From Flavobacteriales bacterium (lineage in GTDB: Bacteria; Bacteroidota; Bacteroidia; Flavobacteriales_D; Crocinitomicaceae), in assembly GCA_947380375.1 (NCBI GenBank), contig CANCQX010000015.1, forward strand, positions 1 to 34,235: a DNA stretch of 34,235 nucleotides. Reading direction: 5' to 3'. The number at the start of each line of letters is the position of its first letter. Position 1 is the stretch's first letter. The notes under the pieces were generated by a model. The model was not told the origin of the DNA, searched no databases, and worked only from the letters and a program-made list of their open reading frames with translations. Both the position numbers and the translations under genes were made by a program. This document shows positions 26,937-33,720 of this stretch, one piece after another.

Positions 26937-28379
26937 ATGATAGAAAGAGTAGAAGAATATTTCAAGAGTGTTATTATAGAGCTTAACGATGTTAAAAATG
27001 AATTAGATAAAAATTCAAATAATTTAAACTCTTTAAAGCAATCCTCTTTGAGGCTTTTTAATTTACTCCACAATCCTTGTTCTCCATTAGCAATCTCGTA
27101 TGATTATTTAATAACTAATAGTTCAACAAAAATTTATATTAATTCAAAAGAAAAATTATACCGTATTCAATTGATAATTCAGCAATTTGGTAAAGATTTA
27201 AATTTTGATTTGGAGCATAAAAAAGTTAACTCATCTTATGGTCTTTTAATTGAAGCTCTTAGAATTAATGCTTTTAAAACAGATGTTTATTATTCAACTC
27301 ATGATTACATTGATCTTAAAGATGAAATCTTAAAATCTCGAAGTGTAAAATATTTAAATGAAATATCTTCGGGTTTATTATCTGAAACAAAGTTTTTCAT
27401 ACAGAATAACATAATTGATACAATTTTACACATAACTTTTACTTCAAAAAAAGACACAGACAAAGAATTTTCTAAATATCAATTGGAATATTTCAAAAAA
27501 TGGGTTGATAACACTATAACATATCGTGATTTATCAAGTAATTCTTTTTATGATTTAAATGAATTCTTGTCTACTGAAAAAATAAGTTTTGAAATTAATG
27601 AACAGATTGAGAATAAAAAAATAGAGTTATTCTATGAGGGAATAGATAAAAAATTGAATAGTTTAAAAGATGATCTTTCTGAAATCAATAAAGAAAAAAG
27701 AATTCAAACTATTAATACCCATAAAAAACTAATTAATTCATTCTTGGACGGTAATATCGATAGACTTTTAATCGAACGTTTGAATATATTCATACAAATA
27801 GATAATCCTGAAAAAGTAATTATTGAATACGATAAAATTTTACAATCAGATTTTTATAGTTTTAATGATGCGATGGTTTATGAACCTAAAAAAATGAGAA
27901 GATTTTCTGATGTATTTACAGCAAATCTTTTATTTGAATATTTGAAGTTGATTAATTCCCCCAAATTAATTCCAGATGCATATGATTATTTAGATGAGGA
28001 TGAAATCGTTAAAAGAGTTTCATTTAAATTTATTGGTGATGAAGAGAAACTTTTATATGCTTTAAAATCTTTACATCTGACAATTGATCTTTTAAAAGAT
28101 GATTCTCAAATTAATTATTTATTTGATATTTTAACATCTGTTGATTTAGCAGAGTTTAAAGAAGAAATTCTTATAAATTGTGAAACAAAACAATTTGCTT
28201 ATACATTAAAATCGTTATCACCTTATTTTAATAACTTAAAAATGAAGTGTATTGAAGGATCAAAATTATTTAAATCAAAAAATAATAAGTTGATTACGGC
28301 AAATAGTTTATATTCGAAAGATCAGTTATCACCTAAAAAATCAGAAGATATTGATAGGATAATTAATTATATGAAATAA
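26937..28379 (+). CDS. Unrecognised 480-residue protein following the integrase
   Basis: I do not recognise a family. The chosen start (ATG 26937, MIERVEEYFKS) lies 4 bases after the int stop. An ATG at 26916 would overlap int by 17 bases. The protein is highly charged and helical, rich in Lys, Asn, Ile and Leu, with no signal peptide or membrane segment. Coiled-coil-like stretches lie at ~10-40 (ELNDVKNELDKNSNNLNSLK) and ~235-265 (KKLNSLKDDLSEINKEKRIQ). The C-terminal ~110 residues form a denser, more domain-like part (VSFKFIGDEEKLLYALKSL, FDILTSVDLAEFKEEI, TLKSLSPYFNNLKM). That part could be the conserved module of accessory proteins found beside Bacteroidota integrases. Co-transcription with int suggests a role in integration control or element maintenance; this is inference. 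Confidence 0.8.
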   Translation: MIERVEEYFKSVIIELNDVKNELDKNSNNLNSLKQSSLRLFNLLHNPCSPLAISYDYLITNSSTKIYINSKEKLYRIQLIIQQFGKDLNFDLEHKKVNSSYGLLIEALRINAFKTDVYYSTHDYIDLKDEILKSRSVKYLNEISSGLLSETKFFIQNNIIDTILHITFTSKKDTDKEFSKYQLEYFKKWVDNTITYRDLSSNSFYDLNEFLSTEKISFEINEQIENKKIELFYEGIDKKLNSLKDDLSEINKEKRIQTINTHKKLINSFLDGNIDRLLIERLNIFIQIDNPEKVIIEYDKILQSDFYSFNDAMVYEPKKMRRFSDVFTANLLFEYLKLINSPKLIPDAYDYLDEDEIVKRVSFKFIGDEEKLLYALKSLHLTIDLLKDDSQINYLFDILTSVDLAEFKEEILINCETKQFAYTLKSLSPYFNNLKMKCIEGSKLFKSKNNKLITANSLYSKDQLSPKKSEDIDRIINYMK

Positions 28380-28386
28380 AAAACAG

Positions 28387-28420
28387 TAAGTTCAATAAGA
28401 TAACTTAGTACAATCTTATT
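28387..28420 (+). other. Interleaved inverted repeats with H-type pseudoknot geometry
   Basis: Stem 1 pairs TAAGTT (28387-28392) with AACTTA (28402-28407). Stem 2 pairs AATAAGAT (28394-28401) with ATCTTATT (28413-28420). The 5' arm of stem 2 lies in the loop of stem 1, with 1-base and 5-base connecting loops. As RNA the two stems are interleaved, an H-type pseudoknot, or could form as alternatives. It begins 8 bases after the stop of the unknown gene and ends 30 bases before the next -7 element. It is A/U-rich and no T tract follows. Confidence 0.4.
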
Positions 28421-28449
28421 ACCTTATTATTCCCCCTTTACACCTTCCA

Positions 28450-28457
28450 TACATTTG
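28450..28457 (+). promoter_or_regulatory. Candidate -7 element for the HTH/replication genes
   Basis: TACATTTG matches TAnnTTTG, 23 bases before the ATG at 28480. No TTG at the standard distance. It would start a transcript through both HTH genes and probably the helicase. Confidence 0.45.
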
Positions 28458-28479
28458 TTCATATATAAAAAATTATAAT

Positions 28480-28722
28480 ATGAACGAAAAATTAATTATT
28501 AGAAAGTTGGATAACATCGAAGCGATGTTACAACAAAAAAACATCATTACTAAAGATGTATTGACATTCAATGAAGCTGCACTTCTATTAGATGTAAGCC
28601 ATTCTCATTTGTATAAACTAACAAGTACCAAACAGATCCCTCACTATTGTCCGCAGGGTAAGAAACTTTATTTTGATAGAGAAGAAACTATTAAATGGAT
28701 GAAGAAAAATTTAATCAAGTAA
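28480..28722 (+). CDS. Small helix-turn-helix protein (excisionase/AlpA-like), first of two
   Basis: The protein has 80 residues. Residues ~25-77 form a MerR-like winged HTH of the HTH_17/excisionase type: LTFNEAALLLDVSHSHLYKL, then TSTKQIPHYCPQGKKLYFDR and EETIKWMKKNLIK. Such proteins act as recombination directionality factors or as regulators of integrase and replication genes in integrative elements. A short helical N terminus (NEKLIIRKLDNIEAMLQQKN) may be a dimerisation helix. It has its own candidate promoter and lies 21 bases ahead of a second HTH gene of similar design. Confidence 0.82.
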   Translation: MNEKLIIRKLDNIEAMLQQKNIITKDVLTFNEAALLLDVSHSHLYKLTSTKQIPHYCPQGKKLYFDREETIKWMKKNLIK

Positions 28723-28743
28723 TTAACCTAAAACTAAATAGCA

Positions 28744-29019
28744 ATGAATTTCAACGTTATTCCCCAAGTTCAATACGACTTATTAATTAATCGTATTGAA
28801 ACAATGCACAAAGAGCTTTCAACGAAGCAGAAAAACCCAAAAGAAGTGATTTATGATAGCCTATCACTTATGGAAATGCTAAACGTAAGCAAATCCACTT
28901 TACAAAAAATGAGAGATGAAGGATATTTAGGTTTCTCACAAGTAAATGGCAAATTCTTTTACAGACAATTAGATGTAAATGAAATGATTGAAAAGAATTA
29001 CAAACCTGCATTTAGGTAA
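28744..29019 (+). CDS. Small helix-turn-helix protein (excisionase/AlpA-like), second of two
   Basis: The protein has 91 residues. After a helical N terminus (LLINRIETMHKELSTKQKN) comes an HTH_17-like domain: YDSLSLMEMLNVSKSTLQKM, RDEGYLGFSQVNGKFFYRQL and DVNEMIEKNYKPAF. The design parallels the preceding protein (helix, HTH, wing, last helix), but sequence identity is low, so they are distant paralogues with probably separate targets. One may be the excisionase and the other a regulator of the replication genes; which is which cannot be told. Confidence 0.8.
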   Translation: MNFNVIPQVQYDLLINRIETMHKELSTKQKNPKEVIYDSLSLMEMLNVSKSTLQKMRDEGYLGFSQVNGKFFYRQLDVNEMIEKNYKPAFR

Positions 29020-29026
29020 ACCATTC

Positions 29027-29042
29027 TCCGCAATCCTGCGGA
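29027..29042 (+). repeat. Small G+C-richer hairpin after the second HTH gene
   Basis: Perfect 6-base arms TCCGCA (29027-29032) and TGCGGA (29037-29042) enclose the loop ATCC, 8 bases after the stop codon. The stem is G+C-rich in an A/T-rich setting. A following A run in place of T makes it a poor terminator; it could be an RNA processing or protein-binding site. Confidence 0.4.
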
Positions 29043-29063
29043 AAAATCACTAAAAATTTAAGA

Positions 29064-29156
29064 ATGAACACACAGAACTTTCGCTTTACAGCGCAAGAAC
29101 AGAAATCTATTGTCAAAACATTTGCACCAGGGCAAAGCCTTGGTGCTTCAAACTAA
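29064..29156 (+). CDS. Possible 30-residue small ORF ahead of the helicase
   Basis: ATG at 29064 opens 30 codons starting MNTQNFRFTAQEQKSIVKTF and ending GQSLGASN, 12 bases before the helicase ATG. Its base composition is richer in G+C than its neighbours. It may be a real small protein or a leader peptide, since its 3' end contains a stable hairpin (29124-29146) that could couple its translation to that of the helicase. No family recognised. Confidence 0.45.
   Translation: MNTQNFRFTAQEQKSIVKTFAPGQSLGASN
29124..29146 (+). promoter_or_regulatory. Hairpin just upstream of the helicase gene
   Basis: GCACCAGGGC (29124-29133) pairs with GCCTTGGTGC (29137-29146), 10 pairs including one G-U, around a 3-base loop AAA. 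It is one of the most stable stems in the element, inside the end of the small ORF and 22 bases before the helicase ATG. No T run follows, so a regulatory role in translation is more likely than termination. Confidence 0.5.
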
Positions 29157-29168
29157 AAAAAAGAAAAC

Positions 29169-30731
29169 ATGGAAATGATGGAAATTAAATCTACATTATT
29201 AAACAACGTGCTTAACCAAACTGCACAAACAAGATTGAGAAAAAGTCAATATCTAACCGAAACAAGTTTTGCGTATGATATACTTCAATTCAAGTATGAC
29301 AATAAAAATAACCGGTTTGAATTGTCAGGGATCTATCACGAAGGTGTTCGTGAATACTTAGCGTCAGTAGGTATTTTCAAAAGATACATTAATAAAGATA
29401 AAGCTATTCTTATCAAACAAGATGGTTGTTTTATTGAGGAAATTTCCCCTGAAAATATCAAAGACATTTTTCAAGATTACATTTTTTCATTGGAAGAAAA
29501 TATCAAATTCAAATACAATGAAGTTGATTACAACATTCCTGCTGATGCGATTAGAAATTACTTCTTAAAGCAATCTAATTTATTCTTTAATGAAAAGTGG
29601 TTAGAACACTTAAACGAGCATACAATTCCAATATTAAAAGATACAAAGAAATATTGCTATGTTGTTTTTCGAAATTGCTTCGTTCAAATTTCTGAAAAAG
29701 ATAATGTTGAAGTATTGGATATTGAGAAACTTTCAGAGAAATGTATATGGAAATCACAACGTATTGAAAGAGATTTTAAACAAGTTGATGATTACACTTC
29801 AAATCAATTCGTACAATTTTTTACAAATGTTACTTCAGGTATTGAAGGTCGTTACGATGCGCTTCGTGGTGCTTTTGGTTACTTAATTCACAATTACTTT
29901 TCTCCTGCAGATGGTAAAGCAATTCTACTATATGATGAAGCATTGACTGATAGTTTGAAACCAATGGGGGGAACAGGAAAAGGTTTGTGTGCGAATGCCT
30001 TATCCCTGATACGTTCTCAGGTCAAGATTGATGGTAAACATTGGGATGCTACAAATAGATTTCGTTTTGAATTAGTTAAACCTGGTACTCAAATCGTATG
30101 GATAGATGAAACTAAATCCGACTTTAAGTTTGACTCGATGTTTTCTTGTTTAACGGACGGTTGGACGATTGAACGTAAATATTTACCTCAATTTTTTATT
30201 AAGCCTGCAGATAGTCCAAAAGTGTTGATTTGTAGTAACTCAATAATCACAAACATTGGTTCTTCTAATAAAAGAAGACAATTTATTGTGGAGTTAAACA
30301 ACTATTATAGTAAAAAAATTATCACCGGTTCAGAAAAGCCAATCGAAGAAGAACATGGTTTGCTTTTTGGTGAACAATGGTCTGTGATTTCTTGGAATGA
30401 ATTTTACTCCTTTATGATAGAATGTATCTACCATTACTTTCAAAATGGATTAATACCCTATGAGTTAAAGAATGTTTCTAATAATCTATTGCAACAGAAA
30501 ACAAGTCCTGATTTTATTGAATGGTGTGACGAACAAAACTTTGAATTGGATATAGATTATGATACAAAGATTTTATTTGACGATTACAAAAACAAATACT
30601 TAGGGGAAGATACAAATCATAAACAACGTGGTTTTACAAATTGGTTAAAGCTCTTCGCTTCTATTAAACTGTACTCTTTCAATACGACGACTTCTAATGG
30701 TAAACCTACATTTCGATTTTCTAAGAATTAA
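29169..30731 (+). CDS. D5/SF3-like replicative helicase of the element (primase-helicase family)
   Basis: The protein has 520 residues. The ATPase core lies in the middle: Walker A MGGTGKGL at residues 266-273, Walker B IVWIDET with Asp313-Glu314, and an SF3-type motif C region PKVLICSNSII at ~351-361. It continues with GSSNKRRQFIVELNNYY, where the arginine pair may serve as the finger. This fits the phage/plasmid D5-like helicases often annotated as DUF5906 or primase-helicase. The N-terminal ~200 residues carry no archaeo-eukaryotic primase or Toprim motif that I can see, so priming may be done by another protein. It probably loads on the element's origin and unwinds it. It is directly followed by a spacer with a long inverted repeat and then a small DNA polymerase. 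Confidence 0.85.
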   Translation: MEMMEIKSTLLNNVLNQTAQTRLRKSQYLTETSFAYDILQFKYDNKNNRFELSGIYHEGVREYLASVGIFKRYINKDKAILIKQDGCFIEEISPENIKDIFQDYIFSLEENIKFKYNEVDYNIPADAIRNYFLKQSNLFFNEKWLEHLNEHTIPILKDTKKYCYVVFRNCFVQISEKDNVEVLDIEKLSEKCIWKSQRIERDFKQVDDYTSNQFVQFFTNVTSGIEGRYDALRGAFGYLIHNYFSPADGKAILLYDEALTDSLKPMGGTGKGLCANALSLIRSQVKIDGKHWDATNRFRFELVKPGTQIVWIDETKSDFKFDSMFSCLTDGWTIERKYLPQFFIKPADSPKVLICSNSIITNIGSSNKRRQFIVELNNYYSKKIITGSEKPIEEEHGLLFGEQWSVISWNEFYSFMIECIYHYFQNGLIPYELKNVSNNLLQQKTSPDFIEWCDEQNFELDIDYDTKILFDDYKNKYLGEDTNHKQRGFTNWLKLFASIKLYSFNTTTSNGKPTFRFSKN

Positions 30732-30825
30732 GAATTAGGAGTAATTGCTTACGGGGGTATCCCTTTATAATTCAAATCATTTATACACATACACCCTATA
30801 GGAGTATAACTTAATTCTTAATTCT
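30724..30825. repeat. Long-spaced perfect inverted repeat between helicase and polymerase (candidate origin)
   Basis: AGAATTAAGAATTA (30724-30737) and its perfect complement TAATTCTTAATTCT (30812-30825) flank a 74-base centre. The left arm overlaps the helicase stop and the right arm ends 6 bases before the polymerase ATG. The centre holds AGGAGTA twice (30738-30744 and 30800-30806), GGGGGTATCCC and CCTATAGG. This concentration of symmetry in a spacer between two replication genes suggests a replication origin or a shared operator. As RNA it would sequester the polymerase start region. Confidence 0.5.
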
Positions 30826-30831
30826 AAAACA

Positions 30832-32019
30832 ATGAGTTTAACAACAAATGAACAATCATTTTTAGCACTTATCAGAGCATTACATCTAAAAAAACAATCT
30901 ACAAGAAAGGATCAAACTTTAGACTTTGTTTTTCTGTCACTCAAAACAATTAAAGCAAACTTTTTTCAAGATGATTATGAGTTAGTATTTAATAAATTAA
31001 AATCTCAAAATGAAATTGACTTTGAGAAAGTCCTAAATGATAATGGTAGTTTTTATTTCAAGTTCAAAGTATTAAATGATGGTCCGATAGATTTCAGTTT
31101 ATTGAAAGATAAATCTCGTAAGTTGGATAATTTAGATCGTATGATTAAAGCCAACTTGCGTTGGGTATCTATTGTGCAAGGTATTCAATCATCAATCTAT
31201 TTTGAACAATTCTTAAAACAAAAAGAAAAGCACTTAGACGCTTTCTTTTCAGTAGATAAATTTTCTGGTAGAATTCATACTCCAATTACGAGTTTGCAGG
31301 GTTCTATCAGGAAACATCTACTACTTAAAAATGAAACAGTTGTTTCATTAGATGTTGCACAAATTCAACCCTTATTACTTTCTTTCATTTTGAATGAGAA
31401 TATTGGTAATAATGAGTTCACAGAATGGATTGAAAATGGAGAAGATATTTACCTAAAATTCAAAGAGAAATTAAATCTTCAAAACAGAGAAGAAGCAAAA
31501 ACCAAATTCTACGAAATTACATTTGGTATAGCGAATAAAAGGTTAGCTGAAATGTTCGGATTTTCTAATTGGATTAAATGGGTTAATGATGTTAAATCTT
31601 TTGTTTTACAACAAAATCCTAATTCTAAAACAAAACCCCATTCCAATTTAGCTTGGTTACTCCAAACTACGGAAGTAAAGATTATGCGTTCAATTTGGCA
31701 AAAACTAATTGATAATGATATTCTGTTCCTTACCGTACACGATGAAGTAATCGTTCGTATTTCCGATGCAGATGAAACGTATAAAATTATGGTAGATGAA
31801 TTGAAATTTCATTTCAATACGTTTAAGGTGAATGTGAAAGATAATACATTACCTTCATTTGACACAATTGAAGAAAAAATAGAAAATATTGACGCATCTA
31901 AAATGTACTACCCTTATGAGTTACTGGAGAAATTTGATTTGTCGTTAGATGATATTACATCATTGATTGAACAAAAATTGTTAGAAGAAACATTTCCTGA
32001 TTGTTACAGAAAATTATAA
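30832..32019 (+). CDS. Minimal family A (Pol I-like) DNA polymerase of the element
   Basis: The 395-residue protein contains only a polymerase domain; there is no 3'-5' or 5'-3' exonuclease. Motif A is SLDVAQIQPLLLS with Asp174. Motif B is REEAKTKFYEITFG with Arg219, Lys223, Tyr227 and Phe231-Gly232 at the spacing of E. coli Pol I Arg754, Lys758, Phe762 and Tyr766-Gly767. Motif C is TVHDEV with His303-Asp304-Glu305. Upstream, FSGRIHTPITSLQGSIRKHL corresponds to the Pol I region before motif A. All catalytic carboxylates are kept, so activity is expected. Gln179 stands where Pol I has the sugar-gate Glu710. Located right after a helicase and a possible origin, it probably copies the element. 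Normal family A polymerases have about 600 or more residues, so this is unusually small. Confidence 0.85.
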   Translation: MSLTTNEQSFLALIRALHLKKQSTRKDQTLDFVFLSLKTIKANFFQDDYELVFNKLKSQNEIDFEKVLNDNGSFYFKFKVLNDGPIDFSLLKDKSRKLDNLDRMIKANLRWVSIVQGIQSSIYFEQFLKQKEKHLDAFFSVDKFSGRIHTPITSLQGSIRKHLLLKNETVVSLDVAQIQPLLLSFILNENIGNNEFTEWIENGEDIYLKFKEKLNLQNREEAKTKFYEITFGIANKRLAEMFGFSNWIKWVNDVKSFVLQQNPNSKTKPHSNLAWLLQTTEVKIMRSIWQKLIDNDILFLTVHDEVIVRISDADETYKIMVDELKFHFNTFKVNVKDNTLPSFDTIEEKIENIDASKMYYPYELLEKFDLSLDDITSLIEQKLLEETFPDCYRKL

Positions 32020-32077
32020 AAGCAATTGAATTATTTATAAATCATTTTTTAGTTAAAATATAAACCTGTCATATTAT

Positions 32078-32108
32078 CTGACTTTTTTCTTTTTCTTTCT
32101 TATCTTTC
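32078..32108 (+). promoter_or_regulatory. Weak candidate promoter of the mod-res operon
   Basis: CTG at 32078-32080, 20 bases of spacer, and TATCTTTC at 32101-32108 each differ by one base from the Bacteroidota TTG and TAnnTTTG elements. It lies 27 bases before the mod ATG in a 116-base pyrimidine-rich gap. Confidence 0.3.
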
Positions 32109-32135
32109 GCTCTTGTTATTAAGAAATAAAATAAG

Positions 32136-33719
32136 ATGCCGACATTACATTGGATAGGAAAAGAAAAAGTTATCAATCATCATAGAGATGTTCCGTTTAA
32201 AGTTCTTGAGCACAAATACGGTTTTGACAATGGTGTACAATCTGAAATACTATCCAATTCTGGAAATTTAATCATACACGGAGACAATCTTGAAGCTTTA
32301 AAAGCTTTACTTCCTCAATATGAAGGTAAAGTAGATTGCATTTGCATAGACCCTCCATACAATACAGGCAACGAACATTGGGTATATAACGACAATGTAA
32401 ACCATCCAAAAATTAAAAAATGGTTAGGGGAAGTTGTTGGTAAAGATGGGGAGGATTTAAGTCGTCACGATAAGTGGTTGTGTATGATGTATCCAAGATT
32501 AAAATTGCTTCATCAATTACTATCTAAAAACGGTGCAATTTTTATTTATTGTGATGATAATGAGCAAGCTAATCTAAAATTAATTTGTGATGAGATTTTT
32601 GGTAATAATAATTTTGTAGCAAATGTAATATGGCAACACAGCATTCAACCAAAAGGTTATCTTGGTAAGTTTTCAGTTCATCATAATCATACATTAATTT
32701 TTTCAAAATCATCAACATTTACCATTGGTAATTTGGAGCGAACTGATGAACATAATAAAGCATATTCAAACCCAGATAATGACCCCAGAGGTTTATGGAG
32801 AACAGGTGATGTAAGAAATGCATTATACCGTCCTAATCTAATTTATGATATTCAAACACCATCAGGTAAAATAATTTCACCCCCAAAAAATGGATGGCGC
32901 TGGAGTAAAACAACTTTAGATGAAAAAATAAAAACTGGTGAAATAATTTTTAATAAAACAGAAACAAATATTATTAGAAAGATTTATTTGGATACATTAG
33001 AAGGTCGTGCACCTGAAACAATATGGTTTGGACAAGATGTCGGCACAACAAGAGATGCAAATAAAACACTTAAAGAAATTTTCGACCAAGAATTACCTTT
33101 TGACACTCCTAAACCATATCAACTTATTGAAAGAGTAATAAGCATTTGTACAAATAAAGATTCAATAATTTTAGATTCATTCGCAGGTTCTGCTACTACT
33201 GCTCATGCTGTATTAAATTCAAATAAGGATGGTGGTAATCGCAAATTTATTTGTATCGAAATGGAAGATTATGCCGAAACTGTATCGGCTGAAAGGGTAA
33301 GAAGAGTTATTAATGGTTACGGTTCAGTCGATAAAAAAAATGAAGGTGCAGGTGGTGGTTTTGATTATTATGAATTAGGTCTTCCAATTTTTGTTGGTGA
33401 AAATAATGAGTACCTAAATGAAAAAATCGACATCGAAAAAATAAGAGAATACATTTGGTACAGCGAAACAAGAAGTCCATATATTAAACCAATAAATGAA
33501 GATTCAGAATATTTTTTAGGTAAAAAAGATGAAACAGCATATTATTTTATCTACGATAAATCTATAGAAACAACTTTAGATTATGATTCGCTTTCTGAAA
33601 TAAAAACAAAAAGTCAGCAATACGTAATCTATGCTGATAACTGTTTGTTAGCAAAAGAATTTATGATGACGAACAACATAACATTTAAAAAAATCCCTCG
33701 TGATGTAACTCGTTTCTAA
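32136..33719 (+). CDS. mod: Type III restriction-modification methyltransferase subunit (Mod)
   Basis: The protein has 527 residues. The catalytic motif DPPYNTG (Asp72) precedes the SAM-binding motif DSFAGSATTAHAV (~347-359), the order of beta-class adenine-N6 methyltransferases. Flanking blocks NLIIHGDNLEALKALLPQYEG and KWLCMMYPRLKLLHQLLSKN are typical of type III Mod proteins. The central part (~170-320) is the variable target-recognition region, so the recognised site cannot be predicted. The C-terminal ~100 residues probably contact Res. It methylates one strand of an asymmetric site and gives Res its specificity. At 527 residues it is near the lower end for Mod proteins. One base separates its stop from the res ATG, a clear operon. 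It serves as defence cargo of the element. Confidence 0.93.
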   Translation: MPTLHWIGKEKVINHHRDVPFKVLEHKYGFDNGVQSEILSNSGNLIIHGDNLEALKALLPQYEGKVDCICIDPPYNTGNEHWVYNDNVNHPKIKKWLGEVVGKDGEDLSRHDKWLCMMYPRLKLLHQLLSKNGAIFIYCDDNEQANLKLICDEIFGNNNFVANVIWQHSIQPKGYLGKFSVHHNHTLIFSKSSTFTIGNLERTDEHNKAYSNPDNDPRGLWRTGDVRNALYRPNLIYDIQTPSGKIISPPKNGWRWSKTTLDEKIKTGEIIFNKTETNIIRKIYLDTLEGRAPETIWFGQDVGTTRDANKTLKEIFDQELPFDTPKPYQLIERVISICTNKDSIILDSFAGSATTAHAVLNSNKDGGNRKFICIEMEDYAETVSAERVRRVINGYGSVDKKNEGAGGGFDYYELGLPIFVGENNEYLNEKIDIEKIREYIWYSETRSPYIKPINEDSEYFLGKKDETAYYFIYDKSIETTLDYDSLSEIKTKSQQYVIYADNCLLAKEFMMTNNITFKKIPRDVTRF

Positions 33720-33720
33720 T

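Noticed and set aside
26840-27073. Minus-strand ORF across the int/unknown-gene junction
   Set aside because: Antisense to two real coding regions, no recognisable product, A/T-driven leucine/serine-rich sequence.
29659-29886. Plus-strand ORF of 75 codons in the helicase gene
   Set aside because: Alternate frame of a gene with clear ATPase motifs; no start context or domain.
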